NCBI GenBank assembly: GCA_964035545.1
Contig: OZ037767.1
Coordinates: 934,680 to 998,679 of the forward strand
DNA: 64,000 nt
Direction: 5' to 3'
From: Bugula neritina
Taxonomy: Eukaryota > Bryozoa > Gymnolaemata > Cheilostomatida > Bugulidae
Of the stretch, positions 13,717-26,494 are shown in pieces. Position 1 is the first letter of the stretch. Each line of letters starts with the position of its first letter. The position numbers and the translations under genes were made by a program. The notes under the pieces are model-generated. The model saw only the letters and a program-made list of their open reading frames with translations, had not been told where the DNA came from and searched no databases.

Positions 13717-14840
13717 ACCTCTTGTTTTTCTATGCAAGCAAGATAAAGCACTATATGCAATGTCATGTAATGTTCTGTAATGACACATGTATGCATTCAA
13801 CAACTGGTGAAGAAACTTGCTTTTCCCAGACTTTGAATTGTATATAATATATTTTTTTAATAATATATATATATATATATATAATAATTTTGGTGTTAAT
13901 TTTATATTATAGTTGGAAATCTAAAGAAATATAAAACATGTTTTTTATTATTGTATAGGGTAACATAATATCATATATATTATATGATAATATATATGAC
14001 ATATATATTATATGATAATATATATGACATATATATTATATGATAATAAATATGACATATATTATATACATCTACTAATTGAATATGCATATCTGAGCCT
14101 TTTAACTACCTCTATATATAACCAATTTGTCTATGAATAATAAAAAAACTGATTCTATAAATTATCTACTTGCTATACACACATTTCTGTACTATAAATA
14201 GAAGCAAAACATAACATAATCATGGAATATTGGAGCTGTATATTATGATGATTGTGTTTCTGAGAGCAATTATTGTAACTTGTTGCATTAACAATAAAAT
14301 TAACTAATGTAATAATGTAATTTCTAGTTATATATAGAAACGACTTAGTGCATTTAATATAAACTAATATAATTTAATAGCGAAAAAATTAAAATCATCA
14401 TCATAAAATCATGAGGTTGCCTATTATATTTAGGAGTTATCTCTTCAAATATTATGCCGTAGTCAAGCGTAACACCTGTTTTTACCTAACAGGGTCAAGG
14501 CTCTTCTGACTTCTAGTGATTAGATCAGCTCTGCGTTTATAATTTATCCAATACTTGAGTAACACAATATAAATATAATTCGATTCAAAAGACAGCCTAA
14601 TTAATTTACTGAATGTGGGAAACATATTTACTATATGTTTTATTAAGTTAAATACGACTATAATTTAACAAATTATTCTCATGAGCTACTAATCACAATT
14701 ATTATTAAGCACTCGCTTTGCCTCGTAGCTCAGTAGCTCAAGCTGTACCTCAAGTTCTTCAAGTTGTACCGCCACTTTCACTTTGTAAAGCTTAAGATTT
14801 TGACTGCAAATTTACTTGATGATTTTACTTGGAAAGTAGC
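13717..14840. other. Intergenic spacer between Rh and ADAM10 genes
   Basis: AT-rich 3' flank of the Rh gene with an imperfect repeat of tatatgataatatatatgac type (about 13968-14062). A consensus AATAAA at 14293-14298 is a possible polyadenylation signal, although AT richness makes such hits common. No other gene is seen. Confidence 0.55.
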
Positions 14841-17800
14841 ATGAACTTCTTCAATAAGAACGGTTTTACTTTAAACTTAATATTGTCGTTACACTTACTA
14901 ATCGTCTGCGAAGTCTATTTTTTGGGTAAGTAACATTGTACTAACTCTAAGTACACTACTTTTAGTTATAGTTATTCTTAAACTCAGTCTTATACTTATA
15001 GTTATAGTAATAGTTATACCCACGAGTCACAATCGGTATCGTAATGACATTATAAATCTAAATGTTGAATATTTAGATTAGAATGGATTAAAGTTGAGAT
15101 TATTACTAACTGTAGATAATCATTATTAAAACCAAAAGTAACTAAAAGAAAGTTACTAGTATAGTGGGCTAAGTAGTAGTACTACTACTACTAGTACTAG
15201 AAGTATTAAATCTATCACTATTGAGTAATGAATAATTCTAAAAGTAAACCAATTCGACACAAGACATTATTATATACTCATACTGATACTAAAAGTGAAT
15301 TGTGAATATCAATATTCATACGATAGCGATAAGTCCTAGTTGTTAGTGACTAGTAGATTCGGTCTCAATATTATATTGAACACTAACATTAACAGCAAAG
15401 CTGACAAATTATATTAGTAGGCCAACATCTCAGCACTAAAACACCAACAGGCAATATACACAAAATAAAACAATGTGTTCAGTATTTATGGTAGCCTTAT
15501 GAACGTTGTTCAAAAAACTAGTAATTTATAATTATATTTTAAATTTAACTTTGATTATGACTTAGAGTTAAACCAACTGTAGAGATTTACCAATAACGAT
15601 ACAATTTAAAGGTATTGCTTTGTCATAGTGCTGATACTTGTCTTATTGGTCATACTCTACTATTCATTATTCTCAGTAAATATTAATCGTCTGTTATAGG
15701 CCTGCATTGATACTAATATCTATACTATAGTGCTTCATTAACGAGATTTCTCCATCCAAATAACTCTTATTGATATTTGTAAACTCTGTTAAAAGTTTTA
15801 AGTTTTAGTTACTGTATTCAAATTGACTTCCAAGAAATTTATGTTATAGATGCGCATCAGTTGGGTGATTACATAACAGACTTTTCTCCTCAGGCATATG
15901 ATCTGGTACAGGTTCATCAACGGCATGTCATATCAAAACGATCTATTTACGATAAAGTCATCAACGTCCCTCTTCATTTTCATAGCAAGTTAGTAGCTAT
16001 TTCTTTAACCCTGTACAAGATCCTGTCAGTGTATAGAAAGCTGCAGCTATTTCTAGAAAGCTCCAGCTGTTTTTAGCAGTTTCTGAAATAGTTGTGGGTG
16101 TTGGAATTATTCTGGTAACTGAAAGAAAGAATCAAGTAAATTATATTGTTAACAGCGTTGTATTAACCTGTTAACAGCGTCGTATTAACCTGTTGACAGC
16201 GCTGTATTAACCTGTTGACAGCGTTGTATTAACCTGTTGACAGCGCTGTATTCACCTGTTGACAGCGCTGTATTCACCTGTTGACAGCGTTGTATTAACC
16301 TGTTGACAGCACTGTATTCACCTGTTGACAGCACTGTTTTAACCTGCTGTTCTATGACTCACATACTCTCTGCTTTCTCAGGAGACTGGATTTGACGCTG
16401 TACCCAGCTGACGAAGGCGTGTTTCATTCCCAGACGAAGCTGACGGTAGACGGAGAAGCTGCCCAGTTTGATCGGTCTCACCTGTACAATGGCGTAGTGA
16501 AAGGTAGGCAACTCCTGACTTAGCTGCAATGACCTCCCATACAATCTGCTAATGCTATGTAGACATCAAAGTGCAGACGTACTCTTGTGCTGGTTTAGTT
16601 AGGAGTGGTAGTGCCTTGCCACACCAACTCTCGTGTTACTCTGTAATGGTGTCGTGTTACTCTGTAATGGTGTCAGTATACTTTGAGACAAAACACTTCC
16701 AGTTGTAGATGTTTTTATTGTAAGTACGGATTATATGATAAACAGTGTTAGAGGGTCATAAACCTTCTAGTGTAGTACAGACATGCAATATAATATATGC
16801 ACTACCGCTTTGTATAATATAAGTAATACATATAATATAAACATTATACAGCTTGGTATAATATAAACATGACATATAATATAAACATTATACCGCTTTG
16901 TATAATATAAACATGACATATAATATAAACATTATACAGCTTGGTATAATATAAACATGACATATAATATAAATATTATACTGCATAGTTTAATTGTAAC
17001 ACCAACAGCTTGAATGTTGAATTTAATCATTACTATGAGATATACCATAATCACACATGCTTATATTTAATATGCTCATCTCTTAGATGTAATATAAGCA
17101 CTCTTAAATGATACATACAGCCAAGTTTTATATGTCAACTAGTATGTGAAGCTGAAAATCAGTTACTTGGTAGTCAAGTCAGTTAGTTACTTGGGAGTCA
17201 AGTCAGTTACTTGCAAGTCAAGTCAGTTACTTGGTAATCAAGTCAGTTACTTGCAAGTCAAGTCAGTTACTTGGTAGTCAAGTCAGTTACTGGGTAGTCA
17301 AGTCAGTTACTGGGTAGTCAAGTCAGTTACTTGGGAGTTTAAGCAGTTTATATTCCTTCTCCCAAGCCAGTCATGTCTTGTGCTGCTTTTATCTCTCCAC
17401 TAATAGCTTTGTTTGTCAAGTGTATAATAACCTCCTTGACTGTAGCAACTTATGCTGTCTTCACAAACATCTCTATTTATAGTTCAGTTTCAACTGTGAT
17501 AAGTCTTTACTTTCTTCTACGTCACGGTCACGTTTCTTTTCAACCTTTAGCATTTCATAATGGGCTGTAATTTCTGGGATATATAGACATGATTGTAAAT
17601 TATTAAATGAAATTCAGCCTGGTTTTTGTTGTTATTGCATGTTTTGTTACTAAATACACAATATAATATAATGTGTTCAATATATTATATTAACATATAT
17701 AAATACAATATACATATATAATATCTCTTAAAGTTACAGCACTACGCAACTAACTTTATATGAATCTGAATCTATTTCAATGCCTTGTAATAGATTCAAT

Positions 17801-20240
17801 GATTACATTTAGAGTGGAGTAGTTATGTAAAAGTGTAACATAATATTGTAACATAACTCAATGCTGTACAGCTTTCACTTTCCCTGTACCTACAGTACTA
17901 ACAGAGTATATCATATTACTAGTGTGGTGTAGCCACGCCCACTTGTATTATCAGTACTACTAATACTATGCTGTTATACACACAATGCACTGCCTCTCTA
18001 CTAGCTAGCAGTTGTGTTGGTCTCAGTTATCAGCCAATGTGCTTGCAGGTGACTCTGGCAGTCATGTGTCGGGGTCTATCATTGGTGGAGTGTTTCAAGG
18101 GGTGATAACCACCAGCTCTGGAGATGTCTACCATGTGGAGAGGAAGGCGTATCACACCCCCCACCCACTTACTGAACGGGACGAGGTGCACTCAGTCTTG
18201 TACAGGGAGGCGGATGTTGACATGGATAAGTTTCATCAGTATGTGCTTTTCTTCCTGCTCTCTAACACCAAAGAGTTGTTCAGTCTTATTTTATACTCTC
18301 ATATGAGTTCATATTTTCCTTGTATGACTTTATGATCACCGGAGTATTACATGCATGGGGAGACAATGTGTGTTCTAGAATGAGAGCAAAGAGAGGTGCC
18401 AAGAAAGACCGGTATAGCCACTTCTGTGGGCTGGACGAGGAAGAGAAGAGGAAAATGTTTGCCCTGGAGGACTCTGGACTGTTATACCAGGTAGGGAGGG
18501 TGAGTGAGGAATCTTACAGGCTAGTCGTGTACATCTAGTCTACACACTGAATACTGAGTTACTACTGAGTATCACCACTCTGATTCTGTAGCCACCGTTT
18601 GTGAGGGAGAAAAGAGCCACAACTCCTGATAAAAACACGTGCACCCTGTTTATGCAGACAGACCCCGAGTTTTGGGATCACATCAAAGCGACGCTTGGGA
18701 CTTCAGTGAGTCAAATATTTCTTGTACACTTGTGATGTCACTGAGTATAACCTGGTGATGTCACTGAGTATAACCTTGTGATGTCACTGAGTATAACCTT
18801 GTGATGTCACTGAGTATAACCTGGTGATGTCACTGAGTATAGTCTTGCGATGTCACTGAGTATAACCTTGTGATGTCACTGAGTATAACCTTGTGATGTC
18901 ACTGAGTATAACCTTGTGATGTCACTGAGTATAACCTTGTGATGTCACTGAGTATAACCTTGTGATGTCACTGAGTATAACCTTTTGATGTCACTGAGTT
19001 GAGTCTGGTGATGTCACTGAGTATAACCTTGTGATGTCACTGAGTATAACCTTGTGATGTCACTGAGTATAATCTTGTGATGTCACTGAGTATAAACTTG
19101 TGATGTCACTGAGTATAACCTGGTGATGTCACTGAGTATAGTCTTGCGATGTCACTGAGTATAACCTTATGATGTCACTGAGTATAACCTTGTGATGTCA
19201 CTGAGTATAACCTGGTGATGTCACTGAGTATAACCTGGTGATGTCACTGAGTATAGTCTTGCGATGTCACTGAGTATAACCTTGTGATGTCACTGAGTAT
19301 AACCTTGTGATGTCACTGAGTATAACCTTGTGATGTCACTGAGTATAACCGTGGTGTCACTGTGTTACAGGACGAGACGATGATCAGACAAGAGATATCT
19401 GCCTTCGTTGCTTTTCTTGTCAATGAGGTCAACGGGATTTACAAAACTCAGGAGTTTGGAGGGAACATAGGATATGAGTTTAGAGTTGACAGATTAACTG
19501 TAAGTATTCGAGTTATAAGTAAGAGTTGATGAGTTGATATGTAGATATATGTAATAAGTTATAAGTAAGAGTTCATGATTTGATATGTAGATATATGTAA
19601 TAAGTTCCTAACTCAAGTGCTACTCAAAATAAAACTTGATTTAAGACTCATGATGAGTCATTGGTAAAGAGACACACTACGTATTAGTAGTTGATAATTT
19701 TCTTCTTTTCTCCTTCTTCATCTTTTGCAAACTTGTTTTAATGCTTTGTATCACTATTCACTTTACATTCTATTATTTTCAAAAGAACCAGGGATAATGA
19801 GGTTAGTTGGCGTAAATTAGCTGTTACATCATTTCCTGTTCGCTTTCTCTCTTCCTGTGTAACAGTCAATTTATATTTTCACACTAAATTTCTGGCCTGT
19901 AGCCCTGTTAGTGTTTTTGGCCTAAATTGAGAGTTTTTATAAATATTTTTTTCACTTGAAAATAAAGAGAAGACGATGTAAATTGACTGTTGCATTCACG
20001 GTTCTGGCTTTGTGTTTGTCTGCTATTCTCTCATGGAACCAGGCTATACTTGCTGCAGGTGGGGGGGGGGGTGGAGGGACGTACCATTAGCTCACACAGA
20101 CAGGTATTCTGACAGTCAGCACATTTATCTGGCTGCATGCCCTCTTGGCTGCCATGTTTTTGTCGCTGACTTGGAATGAGGAAGCCTGTCTGTCAGACTG
20201 GTGCATGGGAATGAGCTCACCATGCTTACTAATTGTTAGA

Positions 20241-20278
<38 letters not shown>

Positions 20279-23200
20279 CTTGGCTCAAGGAATGGAGAAG
20301 GCAGTTTCTCTGTAATTATCTCCACCTGCATGTACTTATTTGTGATTTTATATGCCAAGTAGTTACAGACTTGTATGGTAAGAGCTCTCTGTCTTCCATG
20401 TGCAAGGAGTGCATACGTCTGCAGAGTGAATGTCTGCAACTCTCTCCATACTCTCGGCTGTATTCCAGATAAACCAGACGTGTCGCACCACGGAGGACCA
20501 CTGGTTCTGTAAGAAGAGCATAGACGTGGCCAACTTCCTCAATCTCAACACCTACACCGATCATGACGAGTACTGTCTAGCCTATGTTCTCACGTACCGA
20601 GACTTTGCTGATGGGACGCTAGGCTTAGCATGGGTTGCCAAACCCGGATGTAAGTACTGATAATTCCCTAAAAGTTTATTGATTTACAAGAGTAACTTCT
20701 ACCGGTTTTCATGGTCACAACTAGAAGTATGTGAAGTATTCCAGAACATTCCATCTCTATTTCTTGTCATGAATTGAATCACTCGTCAGTGATTACTGTA
20801 TAGAGTGCAATCTACAGACAATAGAGAACGTTTCCTGTGTCTGCAGCTTTACTAGGAGGAATCTGCAGCAAGTATAAGCCCTACTCTGAATCGGGGTCCA
20901 AAAGACTGAAGAGTTTGAACACCGGAGTTGTAACGGTGAAGAACTACGGGGAAAGAGTTCCCAAACTGATGTCTAAACTAACTCTCGCTCATGAGATCGG
21001 ACACAACTTTGGATCTCAAGTGAGAATCTTTTCTCTATTTCAACAACTCGCAACTCATACACCTCGCAATATTTTGACATGCTAGCGAATGATTTTAACA
21101 TATCTTCTCTCTGAGTTTCATGTCATAAAGTTATTAATATGAATAGTTTTACTAACATTGAAATGTTTCCATTGACAGCACGATGAGTCGGGCAATTCTC
21201 TTGACTGCACCCCGTTTACAGACAACCAAGACGAGAGAGGAAATTACATCATGTACTACGCAGCCATTTCCGGCAAGAGATCCAATAATCTACTCTTCTC
21301 TCCGTGCAGCATTCAAAATATGAGCTTGGTGCTGGCTGATTCCACAAATACAGCTTGCCTCAAAAGTAAGTGTTGCTATATATAGCTACTGTGTTACTAT
21401 ATATAACTACTGTGTTACTATATATAGCTACAGTGTTACTATATATAGCTACTGTGTTACTATATATAGCTACTGTGTTACTATATATAGCTACTGTGTT
21501 ACTATATATAGCTACAGTGTTACTATATATAGCTACTGTGTTACTATATATAGCTACTGCGTTACTATATATAACTATTGTGTTACTATATCTAGCTACT
21601 GCGTTACTATATATAGCTACTGTGTTACTATATATAGCTACTGTGTTACTATATATAACCACAGTGTTACTATATATAACTACAGTGTTACTATATATAG
21701 CTACTGTGTTACTATATATAACTACAGTGTTACTATATGTAACTACAGTGTTACTATATATAGCTACTGTGTTACTATATATAACTACAGTGTTACTATA
21801 TATAGCTACTGTGTTACTATATATAGCTACTGTGTTACTATATATAGCTACTGTGTTACTATATATAGCTACTGTGTTACTATATATATCTACTGTGTTA
21901 CTATATATAGCTACTGTGTTACTATATATAGCTACTGTGTTACTATATATAACTACTGTGTTACTATATATAACTACTGTGTTACTATATATAGCTACTG
22001 TGTTACTATATATAGCTACTGTGTTACTATATATATCTACTGTGTTACTATATATAGCTACTGTGTTACTATATATAGCTACTGTGTTACTATATATAGC
22101 TACTGTGTTACTATATATAGCTACTGTGTTACTATATATAACTACTGTTTTACTATATATATAGCTACTGTGTTACTATAGATAAACTAATGCATTCAAT
22201 TACACAGATAACACCGATGGATACTGTGGTAATGGAATCATGGAGGGTACAGAGCAGTGTGATTGCGGGTTTAAGGATGACTGCTCCACCTGTTGTGGGT
22301 GCTGTGTTGGTAGAACCAAGGATAACGAGGGAAATCCAAAGATTTGTACGCTGCAGGCTGGTTGGTTGATACAACAGTTTAAATATGTACAGTCTGTATG
22401 GTTAAAGTAGTATTGAACTTGACTTCACTGTGTAGATTTTCTACTCCCCGTACTATTTACTCTGAGATTTGCTGGCTCTCTCTGTGAACAGGGATGCTGT
22501 GTGACCCCTCCCAAGGACCTTGCTGCTCAGCCAGCTGCAACTACCACAACACCACCGTCTGCAGTCCCGCTACCGAGTGTGCCCTCCAGGCTACATGTGA
22601 CGGGACGGGATATCACTGCCCCGCCCCAATACCGCTCAGTAATTTCACCGAGTGCAATGGGAAAACTCAAATTTGCATGAACGGAGTAAGGGTTGCTATA
22701 TATTGGTTTAAACTGTGTTTGGAGTTGTCATTTCCCTTTAATGTTTACAACTATTGGAAGTTGTCAGCACATGGAGTAAACATGACTCAAATACTTTGAT
22801 GTTAGCTGAACACACAAAATAAGTGGCTAAATTTAACTATTTATGTTTTAATGGGATGTATTTATGTTTATGTTAGTTGCCAAGGAAAGGGGGGAAAGAA
22901 AAACCCGCCATCTATCATCATTAAACTGTCTCGTGTCACAGGATTGGTTCTTGCAGCTTTATATTGTGGACTATATTTGAAATTATATTGCTACGCTGTC
23001 GTGAATTCTAATGTAGCTGACATATGTTTGGCCTCGCTTCAGTGAACATCATTAGTTTGTCTTCAATGTGACTAAGAGTGATATTACATAGACATATGTC
23101 TCTGTGTTCTTTTCAGCTCTGCGCTCTTCATGCGTAATAATAAATCTATATTATAGTAGATTTTTTTTCTGCGATATCATTTTTATGACATCTTGTTTTT

Positions 23201-26200
23201 CAGGAGTGTACAGGCAGTATTTGCAGTAAGATAAGAGGGGGGCTATGGGAGGAGTGTAGCCAGTCATCTGATGACAAGGGGGTGAACGCCAACTCTCTTT
23301 GTACTGTCAGCTGTAAAGACCCGAGCACTGGCACATGCCACAGTAGCTATGACCCCGGCAGCGTGCCCGCTGACTTCAAGGACATGTTACAGGCCGTCAA
23401 CAGTGGTGAGACCATCACCCTCAAGCCTGGTACGCCCCGTTTTATCTCCGGCGTAGTCTGTAGTTATCTTCTCCTGTTCAGTACATTTCCAGACTCTGCA
23501 GCACATTGTGCCATCAAAACTTTAGAATAAACTAGAATAGATTATTGAGTTGATCTACTATATTCTAGTGTGTATCAAAATACTTCAAATAGCACAGATA
23601 ATAAGTTTCCACTCTTAATCAGTGCTTTCTAACAATTGTTAGTCTGTAGTGTGTATAACAAGTATTAGTCTGTAGTGTGTATAACAAGTATTAGTCTGTA
23701 GTGTGTATAACAAGTATTAGTCTGTGGTGTTATAACAAGTGTTAGTCTGTAGTGTGTATAACAAGTATTAGTCTGTGGTGTGTATAACAAGTATTAGTCT
23801 GTGGTGTGTATAACAAGTGTTAGTCTGTAGTGTGTATAATAAGTGTTAGCCTGTGGTGTGTATAACAAGATTAGTCTGTGGTGTGTATAACAAATGTTGG
23901 CCTGTGGTTTTAGGATCTCCATGTGACCAGGATCTGGGGTTCTGTGACTACTTTGATGAGTGTCGGCAAATCGACGATTTGGGACCTTTGGCTAGATTGA
24001 AGAAGCTTTTACTAAGTCTCACGTCTCTGGAGAATCTCGTGGAGTGGCTCAAGGTGAGTAATTAGGTCACAAGAATTAGATCACAAGGTATATAGGTCAT
24101 AAGATATATAGGTCATGAGATATACACCGGCTTTCCATGTACCGATCTCAGATCGATCTCAGTGAGATCGATCCATGGAAAGACGCCAAAGATCGATCTG
24201 AGAAGTAGAAAAAGACTGCGCGCTACAATGTTGTCTGCTAATAAAAATGATAACTTATTGATAATTACTAAGCAAAGTATTAAATAATCATGATAGCCAC
24301 TTTTTCAGATGCCAAAACTTTGACTTTCAGTACAATGATTAAGAAAACTCAATTATATGCAGTAGAAGGTAAAAAAAATGGGAAAATTTAAATTGAGTTT
24401 AAATGACTATCAAAACTTAGTTTTATTAGCTATTTTCTTTGTAATTTTAAGCCTAACAGTCCTGTAAGTTTATTAATAATCTGCAACACATTCATTAATT
24501 TTATATAAGCTGTCAAGCTAAAATATTAAAATTAATTATTTTAAATTGGCCAAATTACCATACACTGAAAGCTTTGCTGCGTATAGTTTATAGCTGGGAT
24601 TAAATTTTAGACTACTACCATCTTGTTTTCAACAGTAGTAGCTTTAATCACTCAAATAGGTGAACAAATTATAATTTTAAAGTATCCTTCACTTGAGAGG
24701 AGGCAACTTCGCGAGATCGATCTGACACTCTCATGGAAAAACGATCGATCTGAGCACACTACTCAGATCGATCTCAGCGAGATCGATCTGAGATCGGTAC
24801 ATGGAAAGCCCGTGATATAGGTCACAAGGTATATAGGTCACAAGATATATAGGTCATAAGATATATAGGTCACAATAATTAGGTTACAAGGTATATAGGT
24901 CACAGTAATTAGGTCACAAGGTATATAGGTCACAAGGTATATAGGTCATAAGATATATAGGTCACAATAATTAGGTTACAAGGTATATAGGTCACAGTAA
25001 TTAGGTCACAAGGTATATAGGTCACAAGGTATATAGGTCACAAGATATATAGGTCACAAAGTATATATGTACCAAGGTATATAGGTCACAAGGTGTATAG
25101 CTCTATAGTTTTATAGACGTCATAAAGTCTGCTGTAGTAATCAGCTGTGATATTCACAGGTGTACTGGTGGGTAGTGTTACTGTCCGTAGCTGGCCTCGT
25201 AGCTTTCATGACTTTGCTGGTGAAGTTTGGGGCGGTCTTCACCCCCAGCTCAAACCCTGACAAAAGTGAAGCTCGGAAATTGTCTAAACCCCTGACTAAG
25301 CCAAAGGATTCTCGAAGAAAGGTGAGTCATTCAGCTGTATGATATGCTGCCTCTACTCTACTTGGTTATCTGTATATACTCTCTACTCTACTTGGTTATC
25401 TGTATATACTCTCTACTCTACTCGGTTATTTGTATATGCTCTCTACTCTACTTGGTTATTTGTATATGCTCTCTACTCTACTTGGTTATCTGTATATACT
25501 CTCTACTCTACTTGGTTATCTGTATATACTCTCTACTCTACTCGGTTATCTGTATATACTCTCTGCTCTACTTGGTTATCTGTATATGCTCTCTGCTCTA
25601 CTTGGTTATATCTAATAGCAGAAAAAGAGAAATGTTTTGCTAGTTGAACTCAGAAGTATTTTATATTTGAAGAGTGCTGTTGTGGTCCCAGAGGTGTGTA
25701 TTTACCTTCTCTAGAGAGCTAGTCAGTATTTACCTCTCAGTCTAGAGAGCTAGTTAGTATTTACCTCTCAATCTAGAGAGCTAGTCAGTATTTACCTCCC
25801 AGTCTAGAGAGCTAGTCAAACAAATTGCTGCTGTATTCTAAATCTTTGCTGCTATTTTAATGAGATGCCTTAAAATTATGGACTTTGCTTACTAATGCGG
25901 GCCCACTATGGCCCCCCCCAACCTCCGTGTAGCCTTAGTTCTCCTCAGTTCTTGACCTCTATTGATAGAACCTCCTGATATATATTTAGAGATGCGAGAC
26001 GAGCAGAGAGAGATATTATGTAACGTTATGTTTGAGTTTAGTTAGTGACTCCCGTAATGCATATGACTCCCTCGCTAAAACTGAGGCTATTAGACTGAGA
26101 TCTCTTCATCAAAGAGACACCGAGTGGTTGCTTAGCATTGCATCAATGATTTTCACCAGGAAATTTCTTAAAGCTCTCAAATTTGAAATTATATTGATTT

Positions 26201-26494
26201 ATGGGGTATTTTAATTTAATTGGTTTGTCAATTTTGGTTGAACATTAACAAAACAACATTTGGACTGCCAATGCGTTGAGTTACACTGAAAGTTTTGCTT
26301 CCTTGAAAAGTTCAAATGCGTAGAATTGATTGACTACATTGAGAGGGTGTGTCTTTAAACTAGTTTGTAAGGGGCGTGGCTACGTCTAGCCTCATTCTGA
26401 TCTCCATTTTTGTGTTTTCTCAATTCAGGCCGAAGGACCGTCGGTTGGCTATCGGCAAAGTGATGGGCGTGTGCAAATGAACTATGCCCAGTAG
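14841..26494 (+). CDS. ADAM10: ADAM10/Kuzbanian-type transmembrane metalloprotease, 16 exons
   Basis: Exons: 14841-14925, 15850-15988, 16382-16503, 18049-18238, about 18345-18490 (start unresolved), 18592-18705, 19371-19499, 20469-20649, 20847-21019, 21179-21365, 22208-22360, 22492-22685, 23204-23429, 23914-24053, 25160-25321, 26429-26494; about 800 aa. ADAM10 sheds membrane proteins, including Notch, at the cell surface. Order seen: hydrophobic signal peptide, prodomain, furin-type site REKR in exon 6, reprolysin domain with zinc motif [11 protein letters not shown] split between exons 9 and 10, disintegrin-like [15 protein letters not shown], Cys-rich DPSQGPCC region, GPLARLKK membrane-proximal segment, one transmembrane helix ([19 protein letters not shown]), and a basic tail. 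ADAM10 rather than ADAM17 fits the short tail, GPLARLKK and TPSSNP motifs. All junctions agree in phase except exon 4/5, where no canonical acceptor restores the frame. Confidence 0.92.
16150..16350. repeat. 22-bp minisatellite before ADAM10 exon 3
   Basis: About nine copies of a unit like cctgttgacagcgctgta with ttaa or ttca, in intron 2, ending about 30 bp upstream of the exon 3 acceptor at 16381. Confidence 0.93.
16800..16985. repeat. AT-rich minisatellite in ADAM10 intron 3
   Basis: Repeats of gtataatataaacat and gacatataatataaac with intervening attataccgctt or attatacagctt blocks. No coding content. Confidence 0.85.
17155..17345. repeat. 20-bp minisatellite in ADAM10 intron 3
   Basis: About nine copies of agtcagttacttggtagtca with substitutions (gggagtca, gcaagtca). 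Confidence 0.93.
18728..19366. repeat. 22-bp minisatellite filling ADAM10 intron 6
   Basis: About 28 copies of tgatgtcactgagtataacc plus tg. The intron spans 18706-19370, so the array is nearly the whole intron. Each unit carries TGATGTCAC, close to a CRE/ATF-like octamer, although nothing shows it is used. Confidence 0.95.
20242..20276. repeat. (CTG)n microsatellite in ADAM10 intron 7
   Basis: About 12 perfect CTG triplets, followed by CTCCC. Encodes Leu or Gln runs on the two strands only as an artefact. Confidence 0.95.
21372..22195. repeat. 21-bp minisatellite filling ADAM10 intron 10
   Basis: About 39 copies of ctgtgttactatatatagct plus a. The intron runs from 21366 to 22207, so the array begins within a few bases of the donor gtaagt and reaches the acceptor region. 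It has no stops in one frame, giving a 264-codon LLYIATV-type open frame that is not a gene. Confidence 0.97.
23635..23905. repeat. 26-27-bp minisatellite in ADAM10 intron 13
   Basis: About ten copies of a unit with ttagtctgtagtgtgtataa and caagta, ending next to the exon 14 acceptor at 23913. Confidence 0.92.
24060..25100. repeat. 16-17-bp minisatellite in ADAM10 intron 14, interrupted
   Basis: Units of aggtcacaaggtatat and related aggtcacaataatt occur at about 24064-24124 and resume at about 24815-25100. The gap is a 690-bp foldback element (24125-24814) inserted into the array. Confidence 0.92.
24125..24814. mobile_element. 690-bp foldback element inserted in a minisatellite
   Basis: Terminal inverted repeats of about 48 bp: left begins caccggctttccatgtaccg, right ends ggtacatggaaagcccgtg. 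Both arms carry repeated GATCGATCT blocks. The surrounding array serves as an empty-site template: agatatataggtcac becomes agatata plus element plus atataggtcac, implying a 3-bp ATA duplication. Termini CACnG and a 3-bp duplication suggest a non-autonomous CACTA-like element (inference). No transposase is seen. Confidence 0.82.
25345..25613. repeat. 30-bp minisatellite in ADAM10 intron 15
   Basis: About nine copies of ctctactctacttggttatc plus tgtatatact, starting about 20 bp after the exon 15 donor. It yields artefactual open frames in all forward frames. Confidence 0.94.
25690..25815. repeat. 29-bp minisatellite in ADAM10 intron 15
   Basis: About four copies of a unit containing agagagctagtcagtattta and cctctcagtct. 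Confidence 0.88.

Noticed and set aside
17930-17950. Shared motif tagccacgcccacttg also seen near 58257
   Set aside because: Short; one copy is coding in SGPP, so the match is likely chance or a weak GC-box-like coincidence.
21370-22164. 264-codon open frame (LLYIATV repeats)
   Set aside because: Pure 21-bp minisatellite inside ADAM10 intron 10, bounded by good splice sites; openness follows from a unit length divisible by three.
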